Positions 1 to 10,177 of a stretch of 64,000 nucleotides of DNA are shown here, piece after piece. Numbering within the stretch: position 1 is the first letter of the stretch; the number at the start of each line of letters is the position of its first letter. The notes below the pieces were generated by a model. It was not told where the DNA came from and searched no databases. It worked only from the letters and a program-made list of their open reading frames with translations. The DNA comes from Flavobacteriaceae bacterium. Lineage in GTDB: Bacteria; Bacteroidota; Bacteroidia; Flavobacteriales; Flavobacteriaceae. The position numbers were made by a program, and so were the translations under genes. The DNA is taken from assembly GCA_029243245.1 (NCBI GenBank), contig JAQWSK010000002.1, positions 1 through 64,000 of the forward strand. Reading direction: 5' to 3'.

Positions 1-1374
1 AAAGTCTACATAGAAAGCTATGGTTGTCAAATGAATTTTTCTGATAGTGAAATTGTCGCTTCAATATTGCAAAAAGAAGGATATTCTACAACTAACGTCA
101 TTAATGATGCTGATCTTATACTTGTAAACACTTGCTCAATAAGGGAAAAAGCTGAATTGACAGTCAGAAAGAGGTTACATTCTTTTCAATCAATAAAAAA
201 AAATAATAAAAATTTGAAAGTAGGTGTATTAGGCTGTATGGCTGAAAGACTTAAATATAAATTTTTAGAAGAAGAAAAAATAGTAGACATGGTCGTAGGG
301 CCTGACGCATATAAAGATATTCCAAATTTGTTAGAAGAAGTGGATAATCAAAGAGAAGCTGTTAATGTAATTCTTTCGAAAGAAGAAACTTATGGAGATA
401 TTTCACCTGTTCGACTTAATTCAAACGGTGTTACGGCTTTTGTTTCAATAACAAGGGGTTGTGATAATATGTGTACCTTTTGTGTAGTTCCATTTACCCG
501 GGGACGAGAAAGAAGTAGAGATCCTAAAAGTATTCTTAAAGAAATTGATGATTTAACATTAAAAAACTTTAGAGAAGTAACACTTTTAGGTCAAAACGTT
601 GATAGTTATCTATGGTATGGTGGTGGTTTAAAGAAAGATTTTTTTAAGGCAAGTAAATTACAGCAGAAAACTTCAGTTGACTTTGCAAAACTTTTAGATT
701 TAGTGGCGCACGCCTATCCTAAAATAAGAATTCGATTTTCAACTTCAAATCCACAAGATATGTCAATTGATGTTTTACATGTAATGGCTAAACATCCTAA
801 TATATGCAAACATATTCACCTTCCAGTTCAATCAGGAAGTGATAATATTCTTAAAAAAATGAATCGTTTACATACAAGAAAAGAATATTTTAATTTAATA
901 GATACCATTCGTAAAATAATACCTGGTTGTGGTATTTCTCAAGACATGATTACTGGTTTTCCTTCTGAAACAGAAGAAGATCACAATGATACTCTTACTC
1001 TAATGGAGTATGTAAAATATGATTTTGGTTTTATGTTTGCATATTCAGAACGTCCAGGAACCTTAGCTGCTAGAAAAATTATAGATGACATTCCCGAGAA
1101 AATAAAAAAAAGGCGTCTTCAAGAAATCATATCTCTTCAACAAGCACATAGTAAATACAGAACAAGGCAATATATTAGTAAAACTGTTTGTGTTTTAATT
1201 GAAAAAGAGTCTAAAAAGAGTAATCTTCAATGGAGCGGAAGAACAACGCAAAACACTGTGGTAGTTTTTCCTAAAGAAAGATATAAAATTGGGGATTTTG
1301 TTGATGTTAAAGTTGAAAATGTAACTTCAGCTACTCTTAAAGGTCGTGCTGTTGATTATTCAAAAACAATATAA
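1..1374 (+). CDS. miaB: tRNA-2-methylthio-N6-dimethylallyladenosine synthase (5' truncated)
   Basis: Radical-SAM methylthiotransferase that adds the 2-methylthio group to i6A37 of tRNAs. The reading frame is open from base 1 (codons K-V-Y-I-E-S-Y-G-C), so the ATG at 31 is an internal Met and the true start lies outside the window; only a few residues should be missing. In visible numbering, the N-terminal UPF0004 domain has Cys9, Cys45 and Cys79 for the auxiliary Fe-S cluster. The radical-SAM CxxxCxxC lies at Cys154, Cys158 and Cys161, and a TRAM-like domain fills the C-terminus (KGRAVDY end). The set of six cysteines is complete. Four bases separate its stop from the start of the sigma-54 activator, so the two are probably co-transcribed. 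Identification is secure. Confidence 0.95.
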   Translation, partial: KVYIESYGCQMNFSDSEIVASILQKEGYSTTNVINDADLILVNTCSIREKAELTVRKRLHSFQSIKKNNKNLKVGVLGCMAERLKYKFLEEEKIVDMVVGPDAYKDIPNLLEEVDNQREAVNVILSKEETYGDISPVRLNSNGVTAFVSITRGCDNMCTFCVVPFTRGRERSRDPKSILKEIDDLTLKNFREVTLLGQNVDSYLWYGGGLKKDFFKASKLQQKTSVDFAKLLDLVAHAYPKIRIRFSTSNPQDMSIDVLHVMAKHPNICKHIHLPVQSGSDNILKKMNRLHTRKEYFNLIDTIRKIIPGCGISQDMITGFPSETEEDHNDTLTLMEYVKYDFGFMFAYSERPGTLAARKIIDDIPEKIKKRRLQEIISLQQAHSKYRTRQYISKTVCVLIEKESKKSNLQWSGRTTQNTVVVFPKERYKIGDFVDVKVENVTSATLKGRAVDYSKTI

Positions 1375-1378
1375 TATT

Positions 1379-2650
1379 ATGGAAAATTTACAATCAATTA
1401 AACAGAGATTTGGAATTATTGGTGATAACAGTGGGCTCAATAGAGCTTTAGAAAAAGCCCTTAGAGTTTCAGTTACCGATATTTCAGTTCTAGTAACAGG
1501 GGAAAGTGGAGTTGGGAAAGAAAGTATTCCAAAAATAATTCATCAAAATTCACCAAGAAAACATTTCAAATATATAGCCGTAAACTGTGGAGCAATTCCA
1601 GACGGAACAATTGATAGCGAGCTTTTTGGTCATGAAAAAGGAGCCTTTACAGGAGCTACATCAAGTCGAAGTGGCTATTTTGAAGTAACAGACGGGGGAA
1701 CAATTTTTTTAGATGAAGTAGGTGAATTACCTCTTCCAACTCAAGTTAGACTTTTAAGAGTTTTAGAAAATGGTGAATTTATTAAGGTTGGTTCTTCCAA
1801 GGTTCAAAAAACAAACGTTAGAATTGTAACTGCAACAAATTTAAAAATGGAAGAAGCCATCGCAAAAGAAAAGTTTAGAGAAGATTTATATTATCGATTA
1901 AGTACCGTTGAAATCAACCTACCTCCTCTTCGTGATAGAAAAGAAGATATTCCTTTATTGTTTAGAAAATTTGCCGCAGACTTTGCTCAAAAATATAAAA
2001 TGCCAACATTAAGACTTGATGATGATGCTCAAAAATTATTACAAAATTACTATTGGAGTGGAAATATTCGTCAACTCAGAAATATAGCTGAACAACTTTC
2101 AGTTTTAGAGAAAGATCGAACCCTTTCATCAAGCACTTTAAACAATTATTTACCAAAAAGCATCAATAATCTTCCGGCTCTAATTGAAAAGAAAAAATCA
2201 AATTCGGATTTTTCTTCAGAAAGAGAAATTTTATACAAAGTTTTATTTGACATGAAAGCAGACTTAACTGACTTAAAAACATTGACATTAGATTTGATGC
2301 GAAATGGGAATTCGTCTGAAACACAAGAAAAAAATCACAATTTAATCCAAAAAATTTATCATGATAATGAAGATAAATCTGATATAAAAACTATTGATGA
2401 TGATTCTTTAAATATTGAAAAATCTGCTGATATAGTTAAAAATCCTTCTAATGTATTAAAATATGATTATGCTGAAACTGTGGTTGAAGAGGAACCGCTA
2501 TCTTTACTTGAAAGAGAAATAGAAATGATTAAAAAAGCTTTAATCAGAAGTAAAGGAAAACGAAAGAAAGCCGCAAAAGAATTAGGTATTTCTGAAAGAA
2601 CTTTATATAGAAAGATAAAACAATACGATCTAAATGAATTGCAAGAATAA
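1379..2650 (+). CDS. sigma-54-interacting transcriptional activator (AAA+ and Fis-type HTH)
   Basis: Predicted enhancer-binding activator that remodels RNA polymerase carrying sigma-54. The ATG at 1379 is chosen because the longer frame from 1346 would start inside miaB. At 423 residues it shows Walker A GESGVGKE (41-48), the sigma-54 contact loop GAFTGA (88-93), Walker B with Asp112-Glu113, and a C-terminal Fis-type helix-turn-helix (KKAAKELGISERTLYRKI). There is no receiver, GAF or PAS domain in front of the AAA+ domain, so any input must come through a partner or the 100-residue charged linker between AAA+ and HTH. It sits between miaB and lptE and overlaps lptE by 17 bp. The regulated genes cannot be read from the sequence. 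Confidence 0.9.
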   Translation: MENLQSIKQRFGIIGDNSGLNRALEKALRVSVTDISVLVTGESGVGKESIPKIIHQNSPRKHFKYIAVNCGAIPDGTIDSELFGHEKGAFTGATSSRSGYFEVTDGGTIFLDEVGELPLPTQVRLLRVLENGEFIKVGSSKVQKTNVRIVTATNLKMEEAIAKEKFREDLYYRLSTVEINLPPLRDRKEDIPLLFRKFAADFAQKYKMPTLRLDDDAQKLLQNYYWSGNIRQLRNIAEQLSVLEKDRTLSSSTLNNYLPKSINNLPALIEKKKSNSDFSSEREILYKVLFDMKADLTDLKTLTLDLMRNGNSSETQEKNHNLIQKIYHDNEDKSDIKTIDDDSLNIEKSADIVKNPSNVLKYDYAETVVEEEPLSLLEREIEMIKKALIRSKGKRKKAAKELGISERTLYRKIKQYDLNELQE

Positions 2651-3161
2651 TTTATACTTCTTACTATCCTCATTGATAATTATTATCATACATGGATGTA
2701 AATTTTATTCATTTACAGGCGCCTCAATTCCTGCTGGCACAGAAACATTTCAAGTTAATTTTTTTGAAAATTTAGCCGGTAATCGACCAGGGTCTATTGT
2801 TGAACCAGGCTTAGATCAAGAATTTACAATTGCTCTTCAAGATCTATTCCTTAATCAAACAAATTTATCAATCGTCAACAAAGAAGGAGACCTAATATAT
2901 GAAGGAGAAATAGTTGAATTTAGTGTAACTCCAATGTCAGCAACATCTGAAATAAAAGCGGCCCAAAATAGACTAACAATGGAAGTTAATGTTAGATACT
3001 CAAATAAAAAGAATGAAGATGATTCCTTTGAAAGAAGATTTTCTCATTTTTATGACTTTCCTGCAGAAAAACAAGTTTATGATATAAGAGATGCTGCTAT
3101 TGAGGAAATTTTTGAAAGAATAACTCAAAATATTTTTAATGAAACATTAGCAAAATGGTAA
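2634..3161 (+). CDS. lptE: LptE-like LPS-assembly lipoprotein
   Basis: Predicted outer-membrane lipoprotein partner of LptD in LPS insertion. The 175-residue protein has a hydrophobic signal sequence ending in a lipobox-like IIHGC with Cys22. The remainder resembles the LptE family of Bacteroidota: a short beta-strand-rich domain opening with YSFTGASIPAG and an NRPGSIVEPGL segment. It overlaps the 3' end of the sigma-54 activator by 17 bp, suggesting translational coupling, and is followed 4 bp later by the next gene. Assignment rests on N-terminal pattern and on the neighbouring envelope genes; LptE is poorly conserved between phyla. Confidence 0.8.
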   Translation: MNCKNNLYFLLSSLIIIIIHGCKFYSFTGASIPAGTETFQVNFFENLAGNRPGSIVEPGLDQEFTIALQDLFLNQTNLSIVNKEGDLIYEGEIVEFSVTPMSATSEIKAAQNRLTMEVNVRYSNKKNEDDSFERRFSHFYDFPAEKQVYDIRDAAIEEIFERITQNIFNETLAKW

Positions 3162-3165
3162 CAAA

Positions 3166-3888
3166 ATGAATTTAAAGGATTTTACACTTTTACTTAAAGA
3201 ATTTAATCCAAATCTTTCTAAATCAAATGATGATCTAGAAAAGATAATCAAAATCTATCCTTATTTTCAAACAGCTTATTTTCTTCATGTTAAAACTCTT
3301 CAACATCAAGAAAAAATAAATTTTGATACTGTATTGGAAAAGGCCGCTATTCGAACTTTCGATAGAAGTCTATTAATGAATTGGGTAAATGACAAATATG
3401 AGGTTAGAACTCAAAAGTCAAAAAATCAAAAAAAGAAATTAGAAAAACCTAAAATAGTATCAAATGATCATAAAGAGTCTTTAACTAATACTTCGAAAAA
3501 TAAAAAACCTGAAATAATGGAGGTTGAATCAAAAAAATTAAGTTTTACAGAATGGATTTCTATTTCTCAAAACAAGTCGTTTAATAATATTGAATTTTCG
3601 AAAAATACTAATGATTGGAATATTATTGATTCATTCTTAAATAATGACCCTAAAATCTCTCAAATTGAAAAAAGTACTCCGAAGTCAATGATTGATTTAG
3701 CCTCAGAAAATATTTTTTCAGATGAAGAGCTAATGACAGAAACTCTGGCCAAAATTTTTATTAAACAAGAAAAATATGATAAAGCACTTCAGGCTTTCAA
3801 AATATTAAGTTTGAAATATCCAGAAAAAAATGCTTTATTTGCACTCCAAATAAGTCAAATTAAAAGTCTAATAAATAAAAATTCATAG
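3166..3888 (+). CDS. hypothetical protein with C-terminal TPR-like segment
   Basis: I do not recognise a named family. The 240-residue protein has no signal peptide or membrane segment, so it is probably cytoplasmic. An N-terminal helical part (LLKEFNPNLSKSNDDLEKII, then YPYFQTAYFLHVKTL) is followed by a Lys/Asn/Ser-rich linker (about 80-120) and a C-terminal helical pair around KIFIKQEKYDKALQAFKIL with a YPEK turn, typical of a tetratricopeptide repeat. It sits 4 bp after lptE and 3 bp before secG, inside an apparent operon. The position between envelope genes suggests an accessory role in secretion or assembly, but that is only inference. Confidence 0.65.
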   Translation: MNLKDFTLLLKEFNPNLSKSNDDLEKIIKIYPYFQTAYFLHVKTLQHQEKINFDTVLEKAAIRTFDRSLLMNWVNDKYEVRTQKSKNQKKKLEKPKIVSNDHKESLTNTSKNKKPEIMEVESKKLSFTEWISISQNKSFNNIEFSKNTNDWNIIDSFLNNDPKISQIEKSTPKSMIDLASENIFSDEELMTETLAKIFIKQEKYDKALQAFKILSLKYPEKNALFALQISQIKSLINKNS

Positions 3889-3891
3889 ATT

Positions 3892-4224
3892 ATGAGCACA
3901 TTTTATGTTTTTATTGCTTTAATTATATTTTTTTGTTTCTTATTAATATTAGTTATAATGGTTCAAAATCCTAAGGGAGGTGGATTATCTTCTTCATTTG
4001 GTGGAGGTGTTCAACAAATGGGTGGAGTTCAGAAAACAACTGATTTTTTAGATAGAAGCACATGGATTCTAGGCGCTGGACTCTTGATTTTGATTTTATT
4101 ATCTAATATGGCATTAGAAAAAGGTAATACAACTTCTGATTCAAAGTTAATTCAGGAGGAAAATATTGAAGAAATTATTCCTGAGGAAGTTCTTAACAAT
4201 TCAATTCCAGAAGTTAAAGACTAA
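3892..4224 (+). CDS. secG: preprotein translocase subunit SecG
   Basis: Small subunit of the SecYEG translocon in the inner membrane. It has 110 residues, two predicted membrane helices (about 3-22 and 56-74) and between them the family signature MVQNPKGGGLSSSFGG followed by a Gly/Gln-rich stretch and a DFLDRSTW motif. An acidic C-terminal tail (EENIEEIIPEE) extends beyond the second helix, common in Bacteroidota SecG. It is the last gene of the miaB-secG run; a 119-bp gap with its own candidate promoter separates it from groES. Confidence 0.93.
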   Translation: MSTFYVFIALIIFFCFLLILVIMVQNPKGGGLSSSFGGGVQQMGGVQKTTDFLDRSTWILGAGLLILILLSNMALEKGNTTSDSKLIQEENIEEIIPEEVLNNSIPEVKD

Positions 4225-4251
4225 ATCATATATATTATTAATGTTGGATCA

Positions 4252-4275
4252 TGACAATCTGACATTTTTTTGTCA
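4252..4275 (+). promoter_or_regulatory. TGACA direct and inverted repeats upstream of groES
   Basis: In the secG-groES gap TGACA occurs at 4252-4256 and again at 4260-4264. The second copy forms an exact inverted repeat with TGTCA at 4271-4275 across a T6 spacer. The element lies just before the candidate groES promoter. It is not a CIRCE element, so if it is an operator the regulator is unknown. Confidence 0.3.
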
Positions 4276-4277
4276 AT

Positions 4278-4308
4278 TTTGATACGATATCTTTTTGGCA
4301 TAGTTTAT
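4278..4308 (+). promoter_or_regulatory. candidate groES-groEL promoter
   Basis: TTTG at 4278-4281, 19 bp, then TAGTTTAT at 4301-4308. This approximates the Bacteroidota arrangement TTTG-N19-TAnnTTTG with two mismatches in the -7 box. It would give a leader of about 30 bases before the groES ATG. Confidence 0.35.
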
Positions 4309-4343
4309 GAAAAATTAAAATTATAAATCAATAAATTATTAAT

Positions 4344-4622
4344 ATGGGTAAAATTAATATTAAACCACTTGCAGATAGAGTGCTTATAGCACCTCTTGAC
4401 GCAGAAACAAAAACAGCGTCGGGTATTTATATTCCTGATAGTGCAAAAGAAAAACCACAAAAAGGAACCGTAATGGCTGTTGGCCCGGGTACTTCTGAAA
4501 ATCCAATAACTGTTAAAGTTGGTGATCAAGTACTATATGGCAAATACTCTGGAACCGAATTAAACCACGAAGGAACTGACTATCTTATGATGAAGGAAAG
4601 TGATCTCTTGGCAATTGTTTAA
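4344..4622 (+). CDS. groS: co-chaperonin GroES
   Basis: Ten-kDa co-chaperonin that forms the heptameric lid of the GroEL chamber in the cytoplasm. It has the normal 92 residues, with the N-terminal [15 protein letters not shown] strand, the mobile loop [19 protein letters not shown], the core GTVMAVGPG, and the C-terminal YGKYSGTEL and [10 protein letters not shown]. Groel follows 15 bp later, forming the standard bicistron. The leader carries TGACA repeats and a weak promoter match rather than CIRCE. Confidence 0.97.
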   Translation: MGKINIKPLADRVLIAPLDAETKTASGIYIPDSAKEKPQKGTVMAVGPGTSENPITVKVGDQVLYGKYSGTELNHEGTDYLMMKESDLLAIV

Positions 4623-4634
4623 ACTTATAAATAA

Positions 4635-6287
<1,653 letters not shown>

Positions 6288-6308
6288 ATCTATTAAATTA
6301 ATTATTTC

Positions 6309-6343
6309 AACAAAGCCTCATTTTAATGGGGCTTTGTTTTTTT
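6309..6343 (+). terminator. intrinsic terminator after groEL
   Basis: Stem 6309-6321 pairs with 6326-6338 (13 bp with one G-T pair, core AACAAAGCC/GGCTTTGTT) around a TTTA loop, followed by T7 at 6337-6343. The hairpin covers the last codons and stop (6318-6320) of the convergent HMA gene. The T-tract favours plus-strand termination. Confidence 0.85.
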
Positions 6344-6677
6344 CATCTCTGATGTATAAACAACATATTGGCAAATGATTATATATCTCTAATGGTGCCT
6401 TTATCTCTGATGTGTCATGACCGCTCTGAGCAATTGAATTATGAATTTCTATAAGTTCTAACTTTTTTGAATTATATACTAAAGTGAGTTGATTCTCTGG
6501 AATATTCCATTTAGCATACTTAACTCCTTTGACTGATAGTGCAGCTTTTTCTATGCGCATTTTACACATTTCACAATTACCAGATACTTTAAAGCTAGTT
6601 TTTTCTTGTTTTGAATTATTCTGAGCACATAGAATAGGAGTAATTGTTAAAAATATGATGTAAATAAGTCTTTTCAT
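6318..6677 (-). CDS. exported heavy-metal-associated (HMA) domain protein
   Basis: Predicted periplasmic metal-binding protein. The 119 residues begin with a signal peptide (about 1-19, ending in CAQ), followed by an HMA fold with GNCEMCKMRIE carrying Cys35 and Cys38, the CxxC metal ligands. A second cysteine pair near the C-terminus (LPICCLYI) may add ligands. The fold otherwise matches the usual 65-70 residue HMA domain (VKGVKYAKWNIPENQLTLVY). It is the last gene of a four-gene minus-strand metal cassette, 12 bp downstream of the TonB receptor. Copper, mercury or another soft metal are all possible; the sequence does not decide. Confidence 0.85.
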   Translation of the reverse strand: MKRLIYIIFLTITPILCAQNNSKQEKTSFKVSGNCEMCKMRIEKAALSVKGVKYAKWNIPENQLTLVYNSKKLELIEIHNSIAQSGHDTSEIKAPLEIYNHLPICCLYIRDEKNKAPLK

Positions 6678-6689
6678 TTTTTATGGTTT

Positions 6690-8921
6690 TTAAATTTTAT
6701 AGCGAAATCCTCCGTAAATCATTCTTCCAAAAACAGGAGCCCAAATTTGAGAGGAATCAAAGTTAGTGTTAAATGGTTGATCACTTGATATTATAGGAAT
6801 TGACTGAGTGTAATTTCCAAAATTCTCTATTCCAATATAAATTTCTGAAGTTTCTGATAATAACCTAGTTAATTGGGTATTTATAATAGAATAAGAAGGG
6901 CTATTAGAACCATTCGGTGTTGTATAGTTTTCAACAAGTCTTTGGCTTCCCAAGTGGTGAATCGTAATATCATAAAGCCACTGTTGATTCTTTATATTTT
7001 TAATTGAATTCCAACTCAAATTAGCAAAAATTCTATTCTTAGGAACTAATTGCTTTTGTTTATTACCACTTTTATAATCTATAAAAACTATGTCATTTTT
7101 ATAGGCTGATTTAAATAATAACCGAGAAGTTAAATCTATGTCAAATGTTACCTGAAGACTTTTTGCAGAACTATTTCCATTTAAATTGTAAAATAACACC
7201 CTGCCTTGCGTTTCGACATCTACAACAACTTGATTGCTAAATTGAGTAGTGTAATAATCAAAAATAAGATTTGAGTTTTTATTAAATAATTTTAAACTTC
7301 TACTTAAGCTTATCCCATAATTCCATGCTCTTTCTGGAAGTAATCCATAAAATGGATTACTTCCTTTTTCTATATATATCCTTCTGTTTGATCCAAAAAG
7401 AGATTGATTTTCAGCAAATATATTCGCTGCTTTTCTTCCGCTACCTGAAGAAAGTCTAATAATTGTTTTTTCATCATAAGTATACCTGAGGTGAAGTCTA
7501 GGTGTAAGAAAAGTGCCAATATTATTGTTAAAATCAACCCTTAATCCTGCTGTCCAACTTAATTTTTCTAAATCATCATGACTCCATTCTAAAAAAACAC
7601 CCAAATTTTTATCTGTCCTTGAAAAATCTTGATTATCAATATTCTCAACATATCTGTCCAGTGAAAAGTTTAATCCAGACTTAAACTTGTTAGTTGTATT
7701 GTTAAAAATTGAATTATATAATAAATTACTGTAGAAACTTTCATGAAAAATATTAAAATTTCTCAAACCATAATATGCTTTTTGATCATGAGTACTGTAG
7801 GCAGTTTGCAACCCAAAGCTTTTATATGGGAGTTCTGGAAATACATAACCAAATTTTAGTGCCGTATCAAACCTTTGTGTATCAATTTCACTTCCCCAAA
7901 TCATAGTTGAGTTTTTATTCATGTCAGGATCAAAAGTAATTTCTCCAGTTTGTTTTTTGTCATTTAAAAAACGCCAATTATAAAAAATTACCAAGCCTTT
8001 AACTGGATCTGTATATTGAAAACGATTAAGAATATTGATTTGATTTGACAAAGGAGCGTCTAAAAACCCATCAACATTTTTATCAATTTTTTGATTTCTT
8101 TGATTTGAATGAATAAATAATCCCGTACTCCATTTTTTTGTAATTTTCTTATTAAGTTGAATGTTTAATTCTAATCTTCCGTTTTTTGAACCAAATAAGT
8201 TTAAAAAAAACGGTGTGTCTGTAAAAGGTTTTTTTAATTCCGTATTAATTTGTCCAGCAATACTCTCGAACCCATTAACCACACTACCTGTTCCCTTAGA
8301 TATTTGAATGCTTTCAACCCATGTGCCTGGTGTAAATGTTAACCCATATGCTTGCGAAGCTCCTCGAACCATTGGAATATTTTCTTCAGAAATAAGTATA
8401 TATGGGCTTTTTAGACCAAGCATATTGATTTGTTTAGTTCCAGTTAAAGCATCAGAAAAATTTACATCTATTGAAGGGTTAGTCTCAAAACTTTCAGACA
8501 GATTACAACATGCAGCTTTAAGAAGTTCATTAGCGTCTACAAGGATTGTATTTTGAGTTTTTGTAAAAGAAAGTTTTGCAGATTTTTTTCTTTCAACTAC
8601 AGAAACTTCATCAAGGTTATTACTAAGATCTTCTATTAAAAAGTGAACAAACTTTTTAATAGATACTATTTCTAAAGTATCCGTTTTGAATCCCAAAAAA
8701 CTAATTATAAGATTATTTGTTTTATTAGAAATTTTTAATTTAAAATCTCCTAATACATCTGTTATAGTTCCTTCAGATGTTCCTTGCCAATATACGCTTG
8801 CTCCATCTAGAGCTATAGTTTCCCTATTGTCTTTATAAACAATTTTACCTTTAATTATCTCCTGAGAGCTTAAAATGTTTATAAAACAAAGAAAGAAATA
8901 TATATAATATTTGATCTTCAT
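6690..8921 (-). CDS. TonB-dependent receptor, probable metal or metallophore transporter
   Basis: Outer-membrane active transporter of 743 residues. It has a signal peptide (1-19), a carboxypeptidase-regulatory-like beta domain (about 22-100, IKGKIVYKDNRETIALDGAS through FLGFKT), a plug domain from about 115 with an unusual Cys138-Cys139 pair (LLKAACCNLSESFETNPSID), and a 22-strand-type barrel ending FGRMIYGGFRYKI. The CC-containing plug start recurs in receptors found beside HMA proteins, as here. Upstream in the same operon lie the HYC_CC_PP protein and the HMA-MauE protein; an exported HMA protein follows. Together they suggest capture of a soft metal ion. The substrate is inferred from context, not seen. 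Confidence 0.88.
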   Translation of the reverse strand: MKIKYYIYFFLCFINILSSQEIIKGKIVYKDNRETIALDGASVYWQGTSEGTITDVLGDFKLKISNKTNNLIISFLGFKTDTLEIVSIKKFVHFLIEDLSNNLDEVSVVERKKSAKLSFTKTQNTILVDANELLKAACCNLSESFETNPSIDVNFSDALTGTKQINMLGLKSPYILISEENIPMVRGASQAYGLTFTPGTWVESIQISKGTGSVVNGFESIAGQINTELKKPFTDTPFFLNLFGSKNGRLELNIQLNKKITKKWSTGLFIHSNQRNQKIDKNVDGFLDAPLSNQINILNRFQYTDPVKGLVIFYNWRFLNDKKQTGEITFDPDMNKNSTMIWGSEIDTQRFDTALKFGYVFPELPYKSFGLQTAYSTHDQKAYYGLRNFNIFHESFYSNLLYNSIFNNTTNKFKSGLNFSLDRYVENIDNQDFSRTDKNLGVFLEWSHDDLEKLSWTAGLRVDFNNNIGTFLTPRLHLRYTYDEKTIIRLSSGSGRKAANIFAENQSLFGSNRRIYIEKGSNPFYGLLPERAWNYGISLSRSLKLFNKNSNLIFDYYTTQFSNQVVVDVETQGRVLFYNLNGNSSAKSLQVTFDIDLTSRLLFKSAYKNDIVFIDYKSGNKQKQLVPKNRIFANLSWNSIKNIKNQQWLYDITIHHLGSQRLVENYTTPNGSNSPSYSIINTQLTRLLSETSEIYIGIENFGNYTQSIPIISSDQPFNTNFDSSQIWAPVFGRMIYGGFRYKI

Positions 8922-8973
8922 GTGTTAAATTAATAAAATTCGTAGTTAGTGATGAGATTATATAATATCTAAA

Positions 8974-9375
8974 TCACCCATAAACTAATAACTGAAGAAA
9001 TAAGAGATAATTTTTATTTTTGGTTATAGGAGGTGGATCCCAATAAAACAGATCTTGATTAATTGAATCATAGAATTGAAAATAAATATTTTGAGATGCA
9101 ATAGAATTATTTAATTTTTGAATTTTAATTACTGGCTCATCTTGAAAGTCAATAGAATTAATATTTAACTGACTATCAGCACAACAGTTATCTGAATTAA
9201 AGTTGAAGGTTTGATTTGATATGTTGATTTGCACCTTATGCATTCCACAATCAGTTGATTGATGAAGAAATGAAATTGAAGAAAAATTTTCACCACAATA
9301 ATGAATGTTAAAATCAAATCCTAACTGATTAAAAACCAATAATAAAGAAACAATTGAATGTGAAAATAATTTCAT
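8974..9375 (-). CDS. HYC_CC_PP family protein
   Basis: Small exported protein named for its residue pattern, which is complete here: His25-Tyr26-Cys27, Cys43 (TDCGMHK), Cys64-Cys65 (DNCCADS) and Pro114-Pro116 near the C-terminus (YWDPPPI). It has 133 residues with a hydrophobic N-terminal signal (SIVSLLLVFNQLGF). No biochemical function is known to me. The conserved cysteines and its place between an HMA-MauE membrane protein and a TonB receptor suggest metal binding or thiol chemistry in the periplasm. It is 20 bp downstream of the HMA-MauE gene and 52 bp upstream of the receptor. Confidence 0.8.
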   Translation of the reverse strand: MKLFSHSIVSLLLVFNQLGFDFNIHYCGENFSSISFLHQSTDCGMHKVQINISNQTFNFNSDNCCADSQLNINSIDFQDEPVIKIQKLNNSIASQNIYFQFYDSINQDLFYWDPPPITKNKNYLLFLQLLVYG

Positions 9376-9395
9376 AATTACAAAGGTAATCTATT

Positions 9396-10082
9396 TTAAA
9401 TCATTAAGCTCAATGCCATTGAAATCATAACTATATTTTCAATTAATGTAGCCTTAGTCATTGGTAATTTCATTGATGTTCCTAAACAAGCACATTCAAT
9501 TTCTTTTTTATTAAAAAGTGATTTTATTATCCCAATAGTTGTATTGGTTAAAATACAGAAAGTAATAAAAGAAACTATTTGAACTTTCCACTCAAATAAG
9601 AAACAAACACCTAAAGATAATTCCACAAATGGATATAGCTTAGCATATGAAATTATTTTTTTAGCCAGTGGGTCATATTTTGAAAAACTTGTCGGAAAAG
9701 TAGTATAATCTAAAAATTTGAAAAAACTAAATATTATAAAAAATAAACCCATAAAATCAGTCATAGCTTTCTCAATATTAAAATCATTATGATTTAAATA
9801 ATAGGTTCCAAAAATCAAATAACCAAATATTAAAAACAATGGTTTTAATTGGCGAAGTTTACTTTCTTTTTTGATTTTTAGAGAATCACTGACTATGTAT
9901 TTAGATCCGAGTGTTTTTTGGATATATTGGGCGTTTATATAGCTTTTTGAATAAATGGTTGCATTATTATTTTCTAAACTTACAATAACCTTCTTTACAT
10001 CGGGTAATGATTCTATTTTCTTGCGAATATAGCTTTCACAATTCTCACATGTCATTCCAGAAATTGTTATAGTTTTTTTCAT
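9396..10082 (-). CDS. HMA-domain protein fused to a MauE/DoxX-like membrane domain
   Basis: The 228-residue protein joins an N-terminal HMA domain (ISGMTCENCE with Cys12 and Cys15; about 1-68) to a four-helix MauE/DoxX-like membrane domain (about 80-228). Between the last two helices is a CACLGTSMKLP motif with Cys197, Cys199 and Leu-Pro 206-207. MauE-type proteins are linked to redox or disulfide handling, and HMA domains to soft metal transfer. The gene is the first of the four-gene metal cassette and is divergent from the GAF gene. A role in moving or reducing a metal at the inner membrane fits, but is inferred. Confidence 0.85.
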   Translation of the reverse strand: MKKTITISGMTCENCESYIRKKIESLPDVKKVIVSLENNNATIYSKSYINAQYIQKTLGSKYIVSDSLKIKKESKLRQLKPLFLIFGYLIFGTYYLNHNDFNIEKAMTDFMGLFFIIFSFFKFLDYTTFPTSFSKYDPLAKKIISYAKLYPFVELSLGVCFLFEWKVQIVSFITFCILTNTTIGIIKSLFNKKEIECACLGTSMKLPMTKATLIENIVMISMALSLMI

Positions 10083-10151
10083 TACGTAAAATTACTTTAA
10101 TTATTAATTAAAAAATTAAAATCTTTATTAAAAAAGAGATAATAGCGATAA

Positions 10152-10159
10152 TATATTTG
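10152..10159 (+). promoter_or_regulatory. -7 box of the GAF-purH transcription unit
   Basis: TATATTTG is an exact match to TAnnTTTG. Transcription would start near 10165, giving a leader of about 13 bases to the TTG start codon at 10178. No clear -33 TTTG is visible. Confidence 0.5.
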
Positions 10160-10177
10160 ATATTTTAGCTAAAAAAA

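Noticed and set aside
4225-4343. CIRCE element before groES
   Set aside because: No TTAGCACTC-N9-GAGTGCTAA or close variant; only TGACA repeats are present.
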